DNA of 11,859 bases from JBBPYC01 sp038200275 (lineage in GTDB: Bacteria; Pseudomonadota; Gammaproteobacteria; Burkholderiales; Burkholderiaceae_C): the NCBI GenBank assembly GCA_038200275.1, contig JBBPYC010000037.1, positions 1 through 11,859 of the forward strand, in the 5' to 3' direction. The notes under the pieces were generated by a model that made no database searches, was not told where the DNA came from, and saw nothing but the letters and a program-made list of their open reading frames with translations. The position numbers were made by a program, and so were the translations under genes. The first letter of the stretch is position 1; each line of letters starts with the position of its first letter. This document shows positions 1-6,682 of the stretch, piece after piece.

Positions 1-849
1 TCGCTCGGCTCGGGCGCGTTTATGGCGGTCGGTGCTTACGGCGCCTACAACTTCCTTGTGCGGGTGCCCGGCATGCCACTGCTGGCGGCACTGATCCTGG
101 GCGGCGTCTGCGCGATGTTGTTCGGCATTCTGTTCGGGCTGCCGAGCTTGAGAGTCAAGGGCCTGTACCTCGCGGTGGCCACGCTGGCTGCGCAGTTCTT
201 TTCCGACTGGATGTTCCTGCGCATCCGGTGGCTCACCAACGATTCGGCGTCGGGTTCGGTGTCGGTCAACCACCTCGAAGTGCTGGGTCTGGCGCTGAAC
301 AGCCCGGTCACGCGCTATCTGTTTTGCCTGAGCATCCTGGTCGTGGTCGCGCTGCTGGCGAAGAACCTGGTGCGCGGTGCGATTGGACGGGAATGGATGG
401 CGATCCGCGACATGGATGTGGCCGCAGCTGTGATCGGCATCCGCCCGATGTACGCAAAGTTGTCGGCGTTTGCGGTCAGCTCCTTCATCATCGGCGTGGC
501 CGGCGCGCTTTGGGCGTTCGTGCACCTGAGCGCGTGGGAGCCGGCAGCGTTCTCGGTGGAGATGTCGTTCCGGCTGTTGTTCACGGTGATCATCGGCGGC
601 CTGGGTTCGATCATGGGGAGCTTCTTCGGCGCGGCGTTCATTGTCGTGCTGCCGATCGCGTTGGCGCGTTCGCTGCCGTCGGTCGCCAACCTGTTCGGCA
701 TCGAGATTTCCACCGCCGGCATCGCGCATGCGGAGCTGATGATCTTCGGTGCGCTGATCGTCTGGTTCCTGATCGTCGAGCCGCATGGTCTGGCCCGGCT
801 CTGGTCCACGGGCAAGCAGAAGTTGCGGCTCTGGCCGTTCCCGCATTGA
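1..849 (+). CDS. livM: Branched-chain amino acid-type ABC transporter permease LivM, 5' end outside window
   Basis: This is an inner-membrane permease of a Liv/HAAT-type ABC importer. It would pair with a LivH permease and LivG/LivF ATPases to carry solute from the periplasmic binding protein into the cytoplasm. The frame is open from the first base; the residues before the first internal ATG (22) still read as the family motif GSGAFMAVGAYGAY, so the gene begins upstream and only about 282 of a usual 300-350 residues are visible. Several hydrophobic segments follow. The cytoplasmic ATPase-coupling loop (about nt 382-502) reads GREWMAIRDMDVAAAVIGI, close to the LivM consensus with AIRD and AA..GI, followed by KLSAFAVSS and GVAGALWAF. 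The stop lies 58 nt before the binding-protein gene, so they are probably co-transcribed. The true substrate need not be an amino acid, given the ligase downstream. The family call is firm; the substrate is inference. Confidence 0.93.
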   Translation, partial: SLGSGAFMAVGAYGAYNFLVRVPGMPLLAALILGGVCAMLFGILFGLPSLRVKGLYLAVATLAAQFFSDWMFLRIRWLTNDSASGSVSVNHLEVLGLALNSPVTRYLFCLSILVVVALLAKNLVRGAIGREWMAIRDMDVAAAVIGIRPMYAKLSAFAVSSFIIGVAGALWAFVHLSAWEPAAFSVEMSFRLLFTVIIGGLGSIMGSFFGAAFIVVLPIALARSLPSVANLFGIEISTAGIAHAELMIFGALIVWFLIVEPHGLARLWSTGKQKLRLWPFPH

Positions 850-895
850 CTTGCACCACACGGATTTGCCTCGTCATGTTTTTCAGTTCATCAAA

Positions 896-901
896 AAGGA
901 G
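896..901 (+). promoter_or_regulatory. Shine-Dalgarno site deciding the binding-protein start
   Basis: AAGGAG lies six bases before the ATG at 908. The same frame is open back to a GTG at 785, inside livM. This strong site, and the signal peptide that begins right after it, make 908 the start and the 785 extension an artefact. Confidence 0.85.
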
Positions 902-907
902 ACTTCC

Positions 908-2242
908 ATGAAACTACGTCGAATCGCTCTGGCCGCGTTGGTGGCCACGGCCGGAACATGCGCGCTGCTGTCTGCGCCCGCGTCCGCGCAGCAAGCCAAC
1001 GAACAGTTCTTCCCGCTGCTGTCCTACCGCACCGGCCCGTACGCGCCCAACGGCACACCGTGGGCGAACGGCAAGCAGGACTATCTGAAGATGCTCAATG
1101 CGCGCGACGGCGGCTTGAACGGCGTCAAGCTCACCTGGGAGGAATGCGAAACCGGCTACGCAACCGACCGCGGCGTCGAATGCTACGAACGCCTGAAGAG
1201 CCGCCCCGGCATGACTTATGTCGATCCGCAGTCCACCGGCATCACGTTTGCGCTGACCGAGAAGGCGCCGGTCGACAAGATCCCGCTGATGACCCTCGGC
1301 TACGGTCTTTCGATCTCGCAGGACGGCATGGCGTTCAAGTGGAACTTCCCGTACATGGGCAGCTACTGGACCGCAGCCGACATCCTGATTCAGCACATCG
1401 GCAAGACGCTCGGCGGCATGGACAAGCTGAAGGGCAAAAAAGTCGCGCTGGTCTATCACGACAGCCCGTTCGGCAAGGAGCCGATTCCGGTGCTGGAACA
1501 ACGCGCCAAGATGCACGGTTTTGACCTGCAGATGCTGCCCGTGACCGCGCCGGGCGTTGAGCAGAAGTCGACTTGGTTGCAGGTGCGCCAGAGCCGCCCG
1601 GACTATGTGGTGCTGTGGGGCTGGGGCGTGATGAACGCGACCGCGTTGAAGGAAGCGCAGGCCACCGGCTATCCGCGCGACAAGATGTACGGCGTCTGGT
1701 GGGCCGGCGCCGAGCCGGACGTAAAGGATGTGGGCGAGGGCGCCAAGGGTTATCACGCGCTGGGCCTGAACGGCTTCGGCACCGACCTGAAAGTGATCCA
1801 GGACATCATGAAGTACGTGCATGACAAGGGTCAAGGCACCGGTCCGAAAGACGAAGTCGGCTCGGTGCTCTACACGCGCGGCGTGATCATCCAGATGCTC
1901 GGCGTGGAAGCGGTGCGCCGCGCGCAGGAGCAGTACGGCAAAGGCAAGGTCATGACCAGCGAGCAGGTGCGCTGGGGAATGGAGAACCTGGACCTGGACC
2001 AGGGCAAGCTCGACAAGCTGGGCTTTGCCAACGTGATGCGTCCGATCAAGACGACCTGCGAAGACCACATGGGGTCCACCTGGGCGCGCCTGGAAACCTG
2101 GGACGGCAAGAACTGGACGCTCGGCAGCGACTGGTACCAGGCCGATGAGACCGTGATCAAGCCGATGGTCAAGGCGGGTGCCGATAAATACCTGGCCGAC
2201 AAGGGCCTGTCCCGCCGGTCTGCCGACGACTGCAAGCCTTAA
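908..2242 (+). CDS. Periplasmic substrate-binding protein of Liv-type ABC transporter (Peripla_BP_6 type)
   Basis: A secreted solute-binding protein of 444 residues that captures the ligand in the periplasm and delivers it to the LivHM permease. It starts with a Sec signal peptide: basic MKLRR, a hydrophobic core, and an AxA cleavage site near residue 27 (APASA then QQANEQ). The mature part opens with FFPLLSYRTGPYAPNG, like the first strand of LivK-class proteins. It contains two cysteines twelve residues apart (80 and 92, in EECETG and VECYE), then another in TTCEDH and one near the C-terminus, so disulfides are possible. The segment GYGLSISQDGMAFKWNFP (about 131-148) belongs, as I recall, to the subgroup encoded with PaaK-like ligases rather than to LivK proper. 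It sits between livM and livF. An aromatic or other organic acid is a plausible ligand, but nothing in the sequence proves it. Confidence 0.92.
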   Translation: MKLRRIALAALVATAGTCALLSAPASAQQANEQFFPLLSYRTGPYAPNGTPWANGKQDYLKMLNARDGGLNGVKLTWEECETGYATDRGVECYERLKSRPGMTYVDPQSTGITFALTEKAPVDKIPLMTLGYGLSISQDGMAFKWNFPYMGSYWTAADILIQHIGKTLGGMDKLKGKKVALVYHDSPFGKEPIPVLEQRAKMHGFDLQMLPVTAPGVEQKSTWLQVRQSRPDYVVLWGWGVMNATALKEAQATGYPRDKMYGVWWAGAEPDVKDVGEGAKGYHALGLNGFGTDLKVIQDIMKYVHDKGQGTGPKDEVGSVLYTRGVIIQMLGVEAVRRAQEQYGKGKVMTSEQVRWGMENLDLDQGKLDKLGFANVMRPIKTTCEDHMGSTWARLETWDGKNWTLGSDWYQADETVIKPMVKAGADKYLADKGLSRRSADDCKP

Positions 2243-2252
2243 ACCTCGCCAG

Positions 2253-2283
2253 CACCTCCGGCGCGCAGGACGTGCCGGAGGTG
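2253..2283 (+). promoter_or_regulatory. Strong intergenic hairpin after the binding-protein gene
   Basis: CACCTCCGGC (2253-2262) and GCCGGAGGTG (2274-2283) are perfect 10-base inverted repeats. The stem extends inward by GCG/CGT (one G-U pair) to leave a five-base loop, CAGGA. The hairpin starts 10 bases after the stop codon and no run of T follows, so it is not a typical intrinsic terminator. In such operons a hairpin here commonly stabilises the 3' end of the binding-protein message or partly attenuates transcription, so that more binding protein than ATPase is made. That role is inferred. Confidence 0.65.
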
Positions 2284-2330
2284 GTCAGGCCCGTGAGGCA
2301 CCGTAAAAAGAAACCGAGTCAGGCAACCCG

Positions 2331-3146
2331 ATGGATGCAACGCCCAACATCGTCCTCAACGTCAACGGCATCGAGGTCATCTATAACCACGTGATCCTGG
2401 TGCTGAAGGGCGTGTCCCTGACGGTACCCGAAGGCGGCATCGTTGCGATCCTGGGTGGCAACGGCGCGGGCAAGACGACGACATTGCGTGCGGTGTCGAA
2501 CTTGCTCAAAGGCGAACGCGGCGAAGTCACCAAGGGATCGATCGAGTTGCGCGGTGAACGCATCGAGAACCTCACGCCGGCCGACCTGGTCAATCGCGGC
2601 GTGGTGCAGGTGATGGAGGGGCGCCATTGCTTTGCACACCTGACGATCGAAGAGAACCTGTTGACTGGCAGCTACACCCGCAAGGACAAGGCAGAGATTG
2701 CGCGCAATCTTGACAAGGTCTACACCTACTTCCCGCGCCTGAAGGAGCGGCGCACGATGCAGGCCGCCTACACGTCCGGCGGTGAGCAGCAGATGTGCGC
2801 GATCGGCCGTGCATTGATGGCAAACCCAAGCGTGGTGCTGCTGGACGAACCGTCGATGGGCTTGGCGCCGCAGATCGTGCAGGAGGTGTTTGACATCGTG
2901 AAAGATTTGAACGAACGCGAGCGGGTCACATTCTTGCTGGCCGAGCAGAACACGAACATGGCGCTGAAGTACGCAAGCTATGGCTACATCATGGAGTCCG
3001 GCCGCGTCGTGATGGACGGTGCGGCTGCGGACCTTGCAGCCAACGAGGATGTCAAAGAGTTCTACCTGGGCATGGGTGGTGGCAGCGAGCGCAAGAGCTT
3101 TCGGGATGTGAAAAGCTACAAGCGGCGCAAGCGTTGGATCGCCTGA
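2331..3146 (+). CDS. livF: ABC transporter ATP-binding protein LivF
   Basis: Cytoplasmic ATPase subunit (271 residues) that powers the Liv-type importer. Visible motifs, in order: Walker A GGNGAGKTT (42-50), Q-loop glutamine in GVVQVMEGR (about 93), ABC signature SGGEQQ (149-154), Walker B VVLLDEP (168-174), and LLAEQN (about 202-207) where other ABC ATPases have the switch histidine; EQN is normal for LivF. It is about 35 residues longer than E. coli LivF. The extra length is an insertion after the Walker A helix (about 60-72, GERGEVTKGS) and a basic C-terminal tail with FRDVKSYKRRKRW. I recall both from LivF proteins encoded next to PaaK-like ligases. The ribosome site is weak (AGG at 2321-2323), which fits lower expression than the binding protein. 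The gap after the preceding gene is 88 nt and holds a hairpin. A LivG partner is not in the window. Confidence 0.94.
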   Translation: MDATPNIVLNVNGIEVIYNHVILVLKGVSLTVPEGGIVAILGGNGAGKTTTLRAVSNLLKGERGEVTKGSIELRGERIENLTPADLVNRGVVQVMEGRHCFAHLTIEENLLTGSYTRKDKAEIARNLDKVYTYFPRLKERRTMQAAYTSGGEQQMCAIGRALMANPSVVLLDEPSMGLAPQIVQEVFDIVKDLNERERVTFLLAEQNTNMALKYASYGYIMESGRVVMDGAAADLAANEDVKEFYLGMGGGSERKSFRDVKSYKRRKRWIA

Positions 3147-3260
3147 CGCTCGCCCCAGGCTCGCTCACTTCGTGTAGCCGCCAATCCCCTGTCGGGGGCG
3201 GTGCCTGCGGCCTGGCAAAGCCAGCTCCGCGGCCCCTGTTGGCAAACAGCCGATGCGCTT
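3147..3260 (+). repeat. GC-rich hairpin-bearing intergenic element, probably an interspersed repeat
   Basis: The livF-ligase gap is not gene-like. It contains CTCGCTCACTTCGTGTAG followed by two hairpins: CCGCC...CCC / GGG...GGCGG (3178-3201, loop around CTGTC) and CTGGC-AAA-GCCAG (3212-3224), then CCGCGGCC. From memory, elements of this layout, with the TTCGTGTAGCCGCC opening and the GCCTGGCAAAGCC arm, recur at gene ends in Comamonadaceae and related genomes. There is no second copy in the window, so repetition cannot be shown here. The frame of the next gene runs open through it, which would give a false N-terminal extension. Confidence 0.5.
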
Positions 3261-3278
3261 CTTCTTTTGGATATGGTG

Positions 3279-4532
3279 ATGACTGATTTTTACGATGCGC
3301 TGGAGACGAGGTCCGCTGACGAACGCGAGGAGGCGCTTCTGGCTGCATTGCCGCGTCAGGTGGCGCATGCCAAAGCACGTGCGCCGGCACTTGCCGAGCG
3401 GCTCGCTGGCGTCGACGCCGATGCGGTGCGCACTCGCGCAGCGCTGGCCGCACTGCCTGTTACGCGCAAGAGCGATCTGCTTGAGATTCAGAAGGCCGCC
3501 CGCGCTGCGGGCCGGGATGCATTCGGCGGCTTTGCAGCGATTGGCCACGGCACAGCGATGCCGAACGTGTTCGCCAGCCCCGGGCCAATCTATGAACCGC
3601 AGGGCACTGCGGTGAATTACTGGCGCATGGCGCGTGCGTTGTTCGCAGCAGGTTTTCGCTCGGGCGATCTTGTGCACAACGCGTTCAGTTATCACTTCAC
3701 ACCGGCCGGATCGATGATGGAGTCGGGCGCGCGCGCGCTGGGCTGCACGGTGTTTCCCGCTGGCACCGGCCAGACCGAGCAGCAGGTGCAGGCGATCGTG
3801 GACCTGCGACCCGACGGCTACGCAGGCACACCAAGCTTCCTGAAAATCATTCTTGAGAAAGCGGCCGAGTTGAACGTTTCGTTGCCAAGCCTGACCAAGG
3901 CCGCGTTCGGCGCCGAAGCGTTTCCGCCAAGCCTGCGCGACTGGTTTGCCGAACACGGCGTGACCGGCTATCAAAACTACGGCACCGCCGATCTCGGCTT
4001 GATCGCGTACGAAACATCGGCGCGCGAAGGCCTCGTTCTGGACGAAGGCGTGATCGTTGAGATCGTGCGGCCCGGCACCGGTGATCCGGTGGCCGACGGG
4101 GAGGTCGGCGAAGTGGTCGTCACCACCTTGAACCCCGACTACCCGCTAATCCGCTTTGGCACCGGCGACTTGTCTGCGGTGCTGCACGGCCCGTGCCCGA
4201 CCGGCCGCACCCACACGCGCATCAAAGGCTGGATGGGCCGCGCCGACCAGACCACCAAGGTGCGCGGCATGTTCGTGCACCCGGCGCAGATTGCGGAAGT
4301 CGTACGGCGTTTTCCGCAAGTTACGCGAGCGCGGCTTGTGGTCTCCGGCGAAATGGCCAACGACACGATGTTGTTGAAGGCTGAGGTCGAATCGCGCCCG
4401 GACGGCCTGGCCGACCAGTTGGGTGCTGCAACGCGTGAGTTGACGAAACTGCGCTGTGGAGTCGAACTGCTCGCGCCGGGCAGCTTGCCCAACGACGGCA
4501 AGGTGATCGAGGACGCGCGCAGCTATAAATAG
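3279..4532 (+). CDS. Phenylacetate-CoA ligase-like adenylate-forming enzyme (PaaK family, divergent P-loop)
   Basis: A cytoplasmic ANL-superfamily enzyme of 417 residues, expected to activate a carboxylic acid with ATP and join it to CoA. PaaK-like landmarks are in order: YQNYGTADLGLIAYE (231-245), matching the YG..E.G motif; RFGTGDL (292-298); GRADQTTKVRGMFVHPAQI (320-338), matching the hinge and G-V-N-V-F-P region; and a C-terminal GK (407-408) in the position of the catalytic lysine. The usual glycine-rich SSGTTGKP loop is replaced by FASPGPIYEP (98-107), a pattern I recall from ligases encoded next to Liv operons. Among in-frame starts at 3201, 3273, 3276 and 3279, the last has GGA seven bases upstream and avoids the intergenic element. 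Aromatic or short acyl substrates are possible. The operon context supports activation of the acid imported by the transporter. Confidence 0.8.
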   Translation: MTDFYDALETRSADEREEALLAALPRQVAHAKARAPALAERLAGVDADAVRTRAALAALPVTRKSDLLEIQKAARAAGRDAFGGFAAIGHGTAMPNVFASPGPIYEPQGTAVNYWRMARALFAAGFRSGDLVHNAFSYHFTPAGSMMESGARALGCTVFPAGTGQTEQQVQAIVDLRPDGYAGTPSFLKIILEKAAELNVSLPSLTKAAFGAEAFPPSLRDWFAEHGVTGYQNYGTADLGLIAYETSAREGLVLDEGVIVEIVRPGTGDPVADGEVGEVVVTTLNPDYPLIRFGTGDLSAVLHGPCPTGRTHTRIKGWMGRADQTTKVRGMFVHPAQIAEVVRRFPQVTRARLVVSGEMANDTMLLKAEVESRPDGLADQLGAATRELTKLRCGVELLAPGSLPNDGKVIEDARSYK

Positions 4533-4565
4533 CAGCGTCGCCGGGCGGCATCCGCTCAACTGTTC

Positions 4566-4572
4566 AAAGGGG
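4566..4572 (+). promoter_or_regulatory. Shine-Dalgarno site deciding the GST start
   Basis: AAAGGGG ends five bases before the ATG at 4578. The alternative in-frame GTG at 4572 overlaps this site and would leave no room for ribosome binding, so 4578 is preferred. Confidence 0.7.
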
Positions 4573-4577
4573 TGAGC

Positions 4578-5222
4578 ATGCTCAAAGTCTGGGGTCGCAA
4601 GTCATCGTCCAACGTGCAGGCCGTGATGTGGTGCATTGCCGAGTTGGAACTGCCGGTCGAGCGGATCGACGCCGGCTTCAAGTACGGTGTGGTCGACACA
4701 CCTGCTTATCTGACCATGAACCCCAACGGCACGGTGCCCACGCTGCAGAACGGCGACCGGATCACGCTCTGGGAATCGGGTGCGATCCTGCGCTATCTGG
4801 CGAACAACTATGCCGACGGGCCGTTCTGGCCATCGGACAGCTCGGCCCGGGCGTGCATCGACATGTGGGCGGAATGGGCCAGGCTCAATGTGGCTTTGAA
4901 GTTCGGCGCTCCGATCTTCTGGCCGATCGTGCGCACGCCACCGGAGCGGCGCGATGTCCTTGCCATTGCACGTGCGGTGACCGAGTTTGAACGCATGCTC
5001 AAGATCGCGGATGCGCAGCTTCAAAAATCGGCTTGGCTGGCCAGCGATGATTTCACGTTGGCGGACATCCAGTTCGGACATTTGCTCTATCGGTATTTCG
5101 ACATCGAGATCGACCGGAGTCCGCCGGAGCGCATCGTCGCTTATTACGAGAAGTTGAAGCAACGCCCGTGTTTTCAGAACCACGTCATGGTGTCGTACGA
5201 AGAGTTGCGGGACCCGAAGTAA
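4578..5222 (+). CDS. Glutathione S-transferase family protein
   Basis: A soluble protein of 214 residues with the two-domain GST layout. The N-terminal thioredoxin-like domain opens with KVWGRKSSSNVQ, whose serines (9-11) are candidates for the residue activating glutathione, as in theta-like classes. It then has NPNGTVPTL with the cis-proline (VP at 53-54) and WESGAILRYL, with the E-S pair (66-67) that binds the glutamyl part of glutathione. The helical C-terminal domain carries FTLADIQFG (159-167), with the conserved N-capping aspartate at 163. The start is 45 nt after the ligase stop, so it is probably the last gene of the transporter operon. It could conjugate, isomerise or reduce an intermediate, or protect against a reactive product. 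The exact reaction cannot be read from sequence. Confidence 0.93.
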   Translation: MLKVWGRKSSSNVQAVMWCIAELELPVERIDAGFKYGVVDTPAYLTMNPNGTVPTLQNGDRITLWESGAILRYLANNYADGPFWPSDSSARACIDMWAEWARLNVALKFGAPIFWPIVRTPPERRDVLAIARAVTEFERMLKIADAQLQKSAWLASDDFTLADIQFGHLLYRYFDIEIDRSPPERIVAYYEKLKQRPCFQNHVMVSYEELRDPK

Positions 5223-5451
5223 GCGAGGCTTGCTAGAAAACGTTCTGTGAGTTGCACTGTCCGCGCCCACGTATCGTCGACGTTGATTCCGCCAACCATT
5301 TCCGCAGCGAATCTTCCCGTGTTTGTTGCTGCGTCGACATCGATATGCACGTCTGCGCCTTCACGCTGACGTGCCCGACTGGCGATGGCGGCGAGTATTG
5401 CGCAGGTCGCACCCCATTTTTGTCTGACCACCCAAAGCAAAGAGGATCGAT
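5223..5451 (+). other. Intergenic region with a low-quality antisense open frame
   Basis: This gap of 229 nt separates the GST from the first Bug gene. No rRNA, tRNA, clear sigma-70 promoter or terminator is visible. On the minus strand a frame is open from 5467 to 5174. Part of it reads AILAAIASRARQREGADVHI, which loosely resembles the helix-strand segment (A-LL-R-RTG-GQ-VDV) of CaiB/BaiF CoA-transferases, so a small gene remnant is possible. Its codons are poorer in third-position G/C than the neighbouring genes. The promoter of the next operon probably lies here but I cannot place it. Confidence 0.35.
5441..5446 (+). promoter_or_regulatory. Shine-Dalgarno site of first Bug gene
   Basis: AGAGGA lies five bases before the ATG at 5452. 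It favours this start over the in-frame ATGs at residues 9 and 12. Confidence 0.7.
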
Positions 5452-6456
5452 ATGAATAGCAACCCACCCAATCCGATGCGCCCGATGCGCCGAACTGTCT
5501 TCAAGGCAGTGCTTGCCGCCGCGCTTGCTGGGGGCACGGCCGGCGCTGCCGTTGCGCAGACGCCCAAGCTCGACGGCCCGCTCACGATCGTGGTCGGCTA
5601 TGCGCCCGGCGGCGGCACCGACCGCGCAGCGCGCCTGCTTGGCCAGGCGATGCAGGAAAAATACGGCATCAACGTGGTGGTCGAGAACAAGCCGGGTGCG
5701 GGTGGCCGTATGGCCGCGCAGCACTTCATCAACACCGGTGCCAACGACAACGTGCTGCTGTTTGCCAACCCCGCGATCATCGTGATTGGCCCGATCGTCT
5801 TCAAGCAAGTCGAATACAACGCCGATGTGGACTTCGTGCCGGTTGCGCAGGTCACGTCGTACGACTTCGGCGTGGCGGTCTCCAACGACGTGCCGGTGAG
5901 GACCGCTGGCGAACTCGTGACGTGGCTCAAAGCCCATCCGGAGAAATCGTTCTTCGGCGTGCCGGCCACGGGCAGCCTGCCCCATTTCTTTTCGTTGATG
6001 GTCGGCGACGGCGCGGGTGCCAAGACCGAAGTGGTTGGCTACAAGGGCTCTGCGCCGTTGATGAACGCGATCATGGGCGGTGAGATTCCAGTCGCGGTCG
6101 ATTCGATCGAGCCGCTCGCACCCCTGCACAACGGTGGCAAATTAAAGCTCATTGCGGTGTCCGGCAAAGTGCGTTCGCCGCTCGCGCCGGAAGTGCCCAC
6201 GCTGACCGAAGGTGGCATCGATCTGGCCGCCACCGGCTGGAACACCCTGTTCGCAGCCAAGACGATGCCCGCTGCAAAAGTGCAAGCGCTGTCCGAGGCG
6301 ATCAAGACCGTGATGGCCGACCCAGCAGTCATGAAGCGCTTCACCGACGCCGGCATGGAGCCCGTATCGATGGGCCAGGCAGAAACGGCGTCGATGCTCA
6401 AAGCCTACAAGGCCCAGTGGGAACCGGTGGTCAAGCGCAGCGGGTATCAGCAGTAG
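5452..6456 (+). CDS. Tripartite tricarboxylate transporter-type binding protein, Bug family (first copy)
   Basis: A 334-residue periplasmic solute-binding protein of the Bug/TctC family, which binds carboxylates, amides or related small acids. The N-terminus has twin arginines followed by TVFK (RRTVFK, residues 13-18), an AAALAGG-rich core and AVAQ near 33-36. This resembles a Tat signal, so export in folded form is possible. Family motifs are VVGYAPGGGTDRAARL (47-62), VENKPGAGGRMAA (77-89) and GYKGSAPLMNAIMGGEIPVA (196-215). The first two form the ligand-binding loops that recognise a carboxylate. No TctA or TctB membrane subunits are encoded nearby, which is common for Bug proteins; it may use a distant TctAB or serve sensing. 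The substrate is unknown but may relate to the E1 and racemase genes downstream. Confidence 0.92.
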   Translation: MNSNPPNPMRPMRRTVFKAVLAAALAGGTAGAAVAQTPKLDGPLTIVVGYAPGGGTDRAARLLGQAMQEKYGINVVVENKPGAGGRMAAQHFINTGANDNVLLFANPAIIVIGPIVFKQVEYNADVDFVPVAQVTSYDFGVAVSNDVPVRTAGELVTWLKAHPEKSFFGVPATGSLPHFFSLMVGDGAGAKTEVVGYKGSAPLMNAIMGGEIPVAVDSIEPLAPLHNGGKLKLIAVSGKVRSPLAPEVPTLTEGGIDLAATGWNTLFAAKTMPAAKVQALSEAIKTVMADPAVMKRFTDAGMEPVSMGQAETASMLKAYKAQWEPVVKRSGYQQ

Positions 6457-6682
6457 TCTCGTGAAAAATCCGTGAGGCCCGCACGGCATGCAGACGCGCG
6501 CAGACGGTCAACTTGCCATGGTTGCTGCCTGTTCTCATTCTCCAAATGGTCGGTTCTTACGCATGATCACAACAGCGTAGACGCGGCCTTGCCAAAGTAC
6601 CATCGCTAGTGCCCAAGCCGCATGCAGCAACCTGACCGTTCGCTTGCGTGCTTCCTCCCTTTTTCTCCCTGATTTTCTCCAT
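6457..6682 (+). other. Leader region between the two Bug genes
   Basis: This stretch of 226 nt holds no convincing gene. Pyrimidine-rich tracts (CTTCCTCCCTTTTTCTCCC, about 6651-6669) lie just before the second Bug gene. A candidate promoter is listed separately. The in-frame TTG at 6644 has no ribosome site. Confidence 0.5.
6513..6541 (+). promoter_or_regulatory. Candidate sigma-70 promoter for the second Bug/E1 genes
   Basis: TTGCCA (6513-6518) and CATTCT (6536-6541) are separated by exactly 17 bases. The -35 matches five of six consensus bases. The -10 matches only three, but these include the key A and final T. Transcription would start near 6548 and give a leader of about 135 nt. This is a weak prediction in GC-rich DNA. 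Confidence 0.25.

Noticed and set aside
785..907. N-terminal extension of the binding protein into livM
   Set aside because: The extension precedes a perfect signal peptide and a strong ribosome site at 896-901, so translation starts at 908.
914..2068. Long minus-strand open frame opposite the binding-protein gene
   Set aside because: It mirrors a gene with a clear signal peptide and ribosome site. Its translation is rich in His, Arg and Ala without family motifs, as expected for antisense of high-GC coding DNA.
5233..6129. Minus-strand open frame overlapping the first Bug gene
   Set aside because: It is antisense to Bug motifs, with no recognisable domain and no ribosome site.
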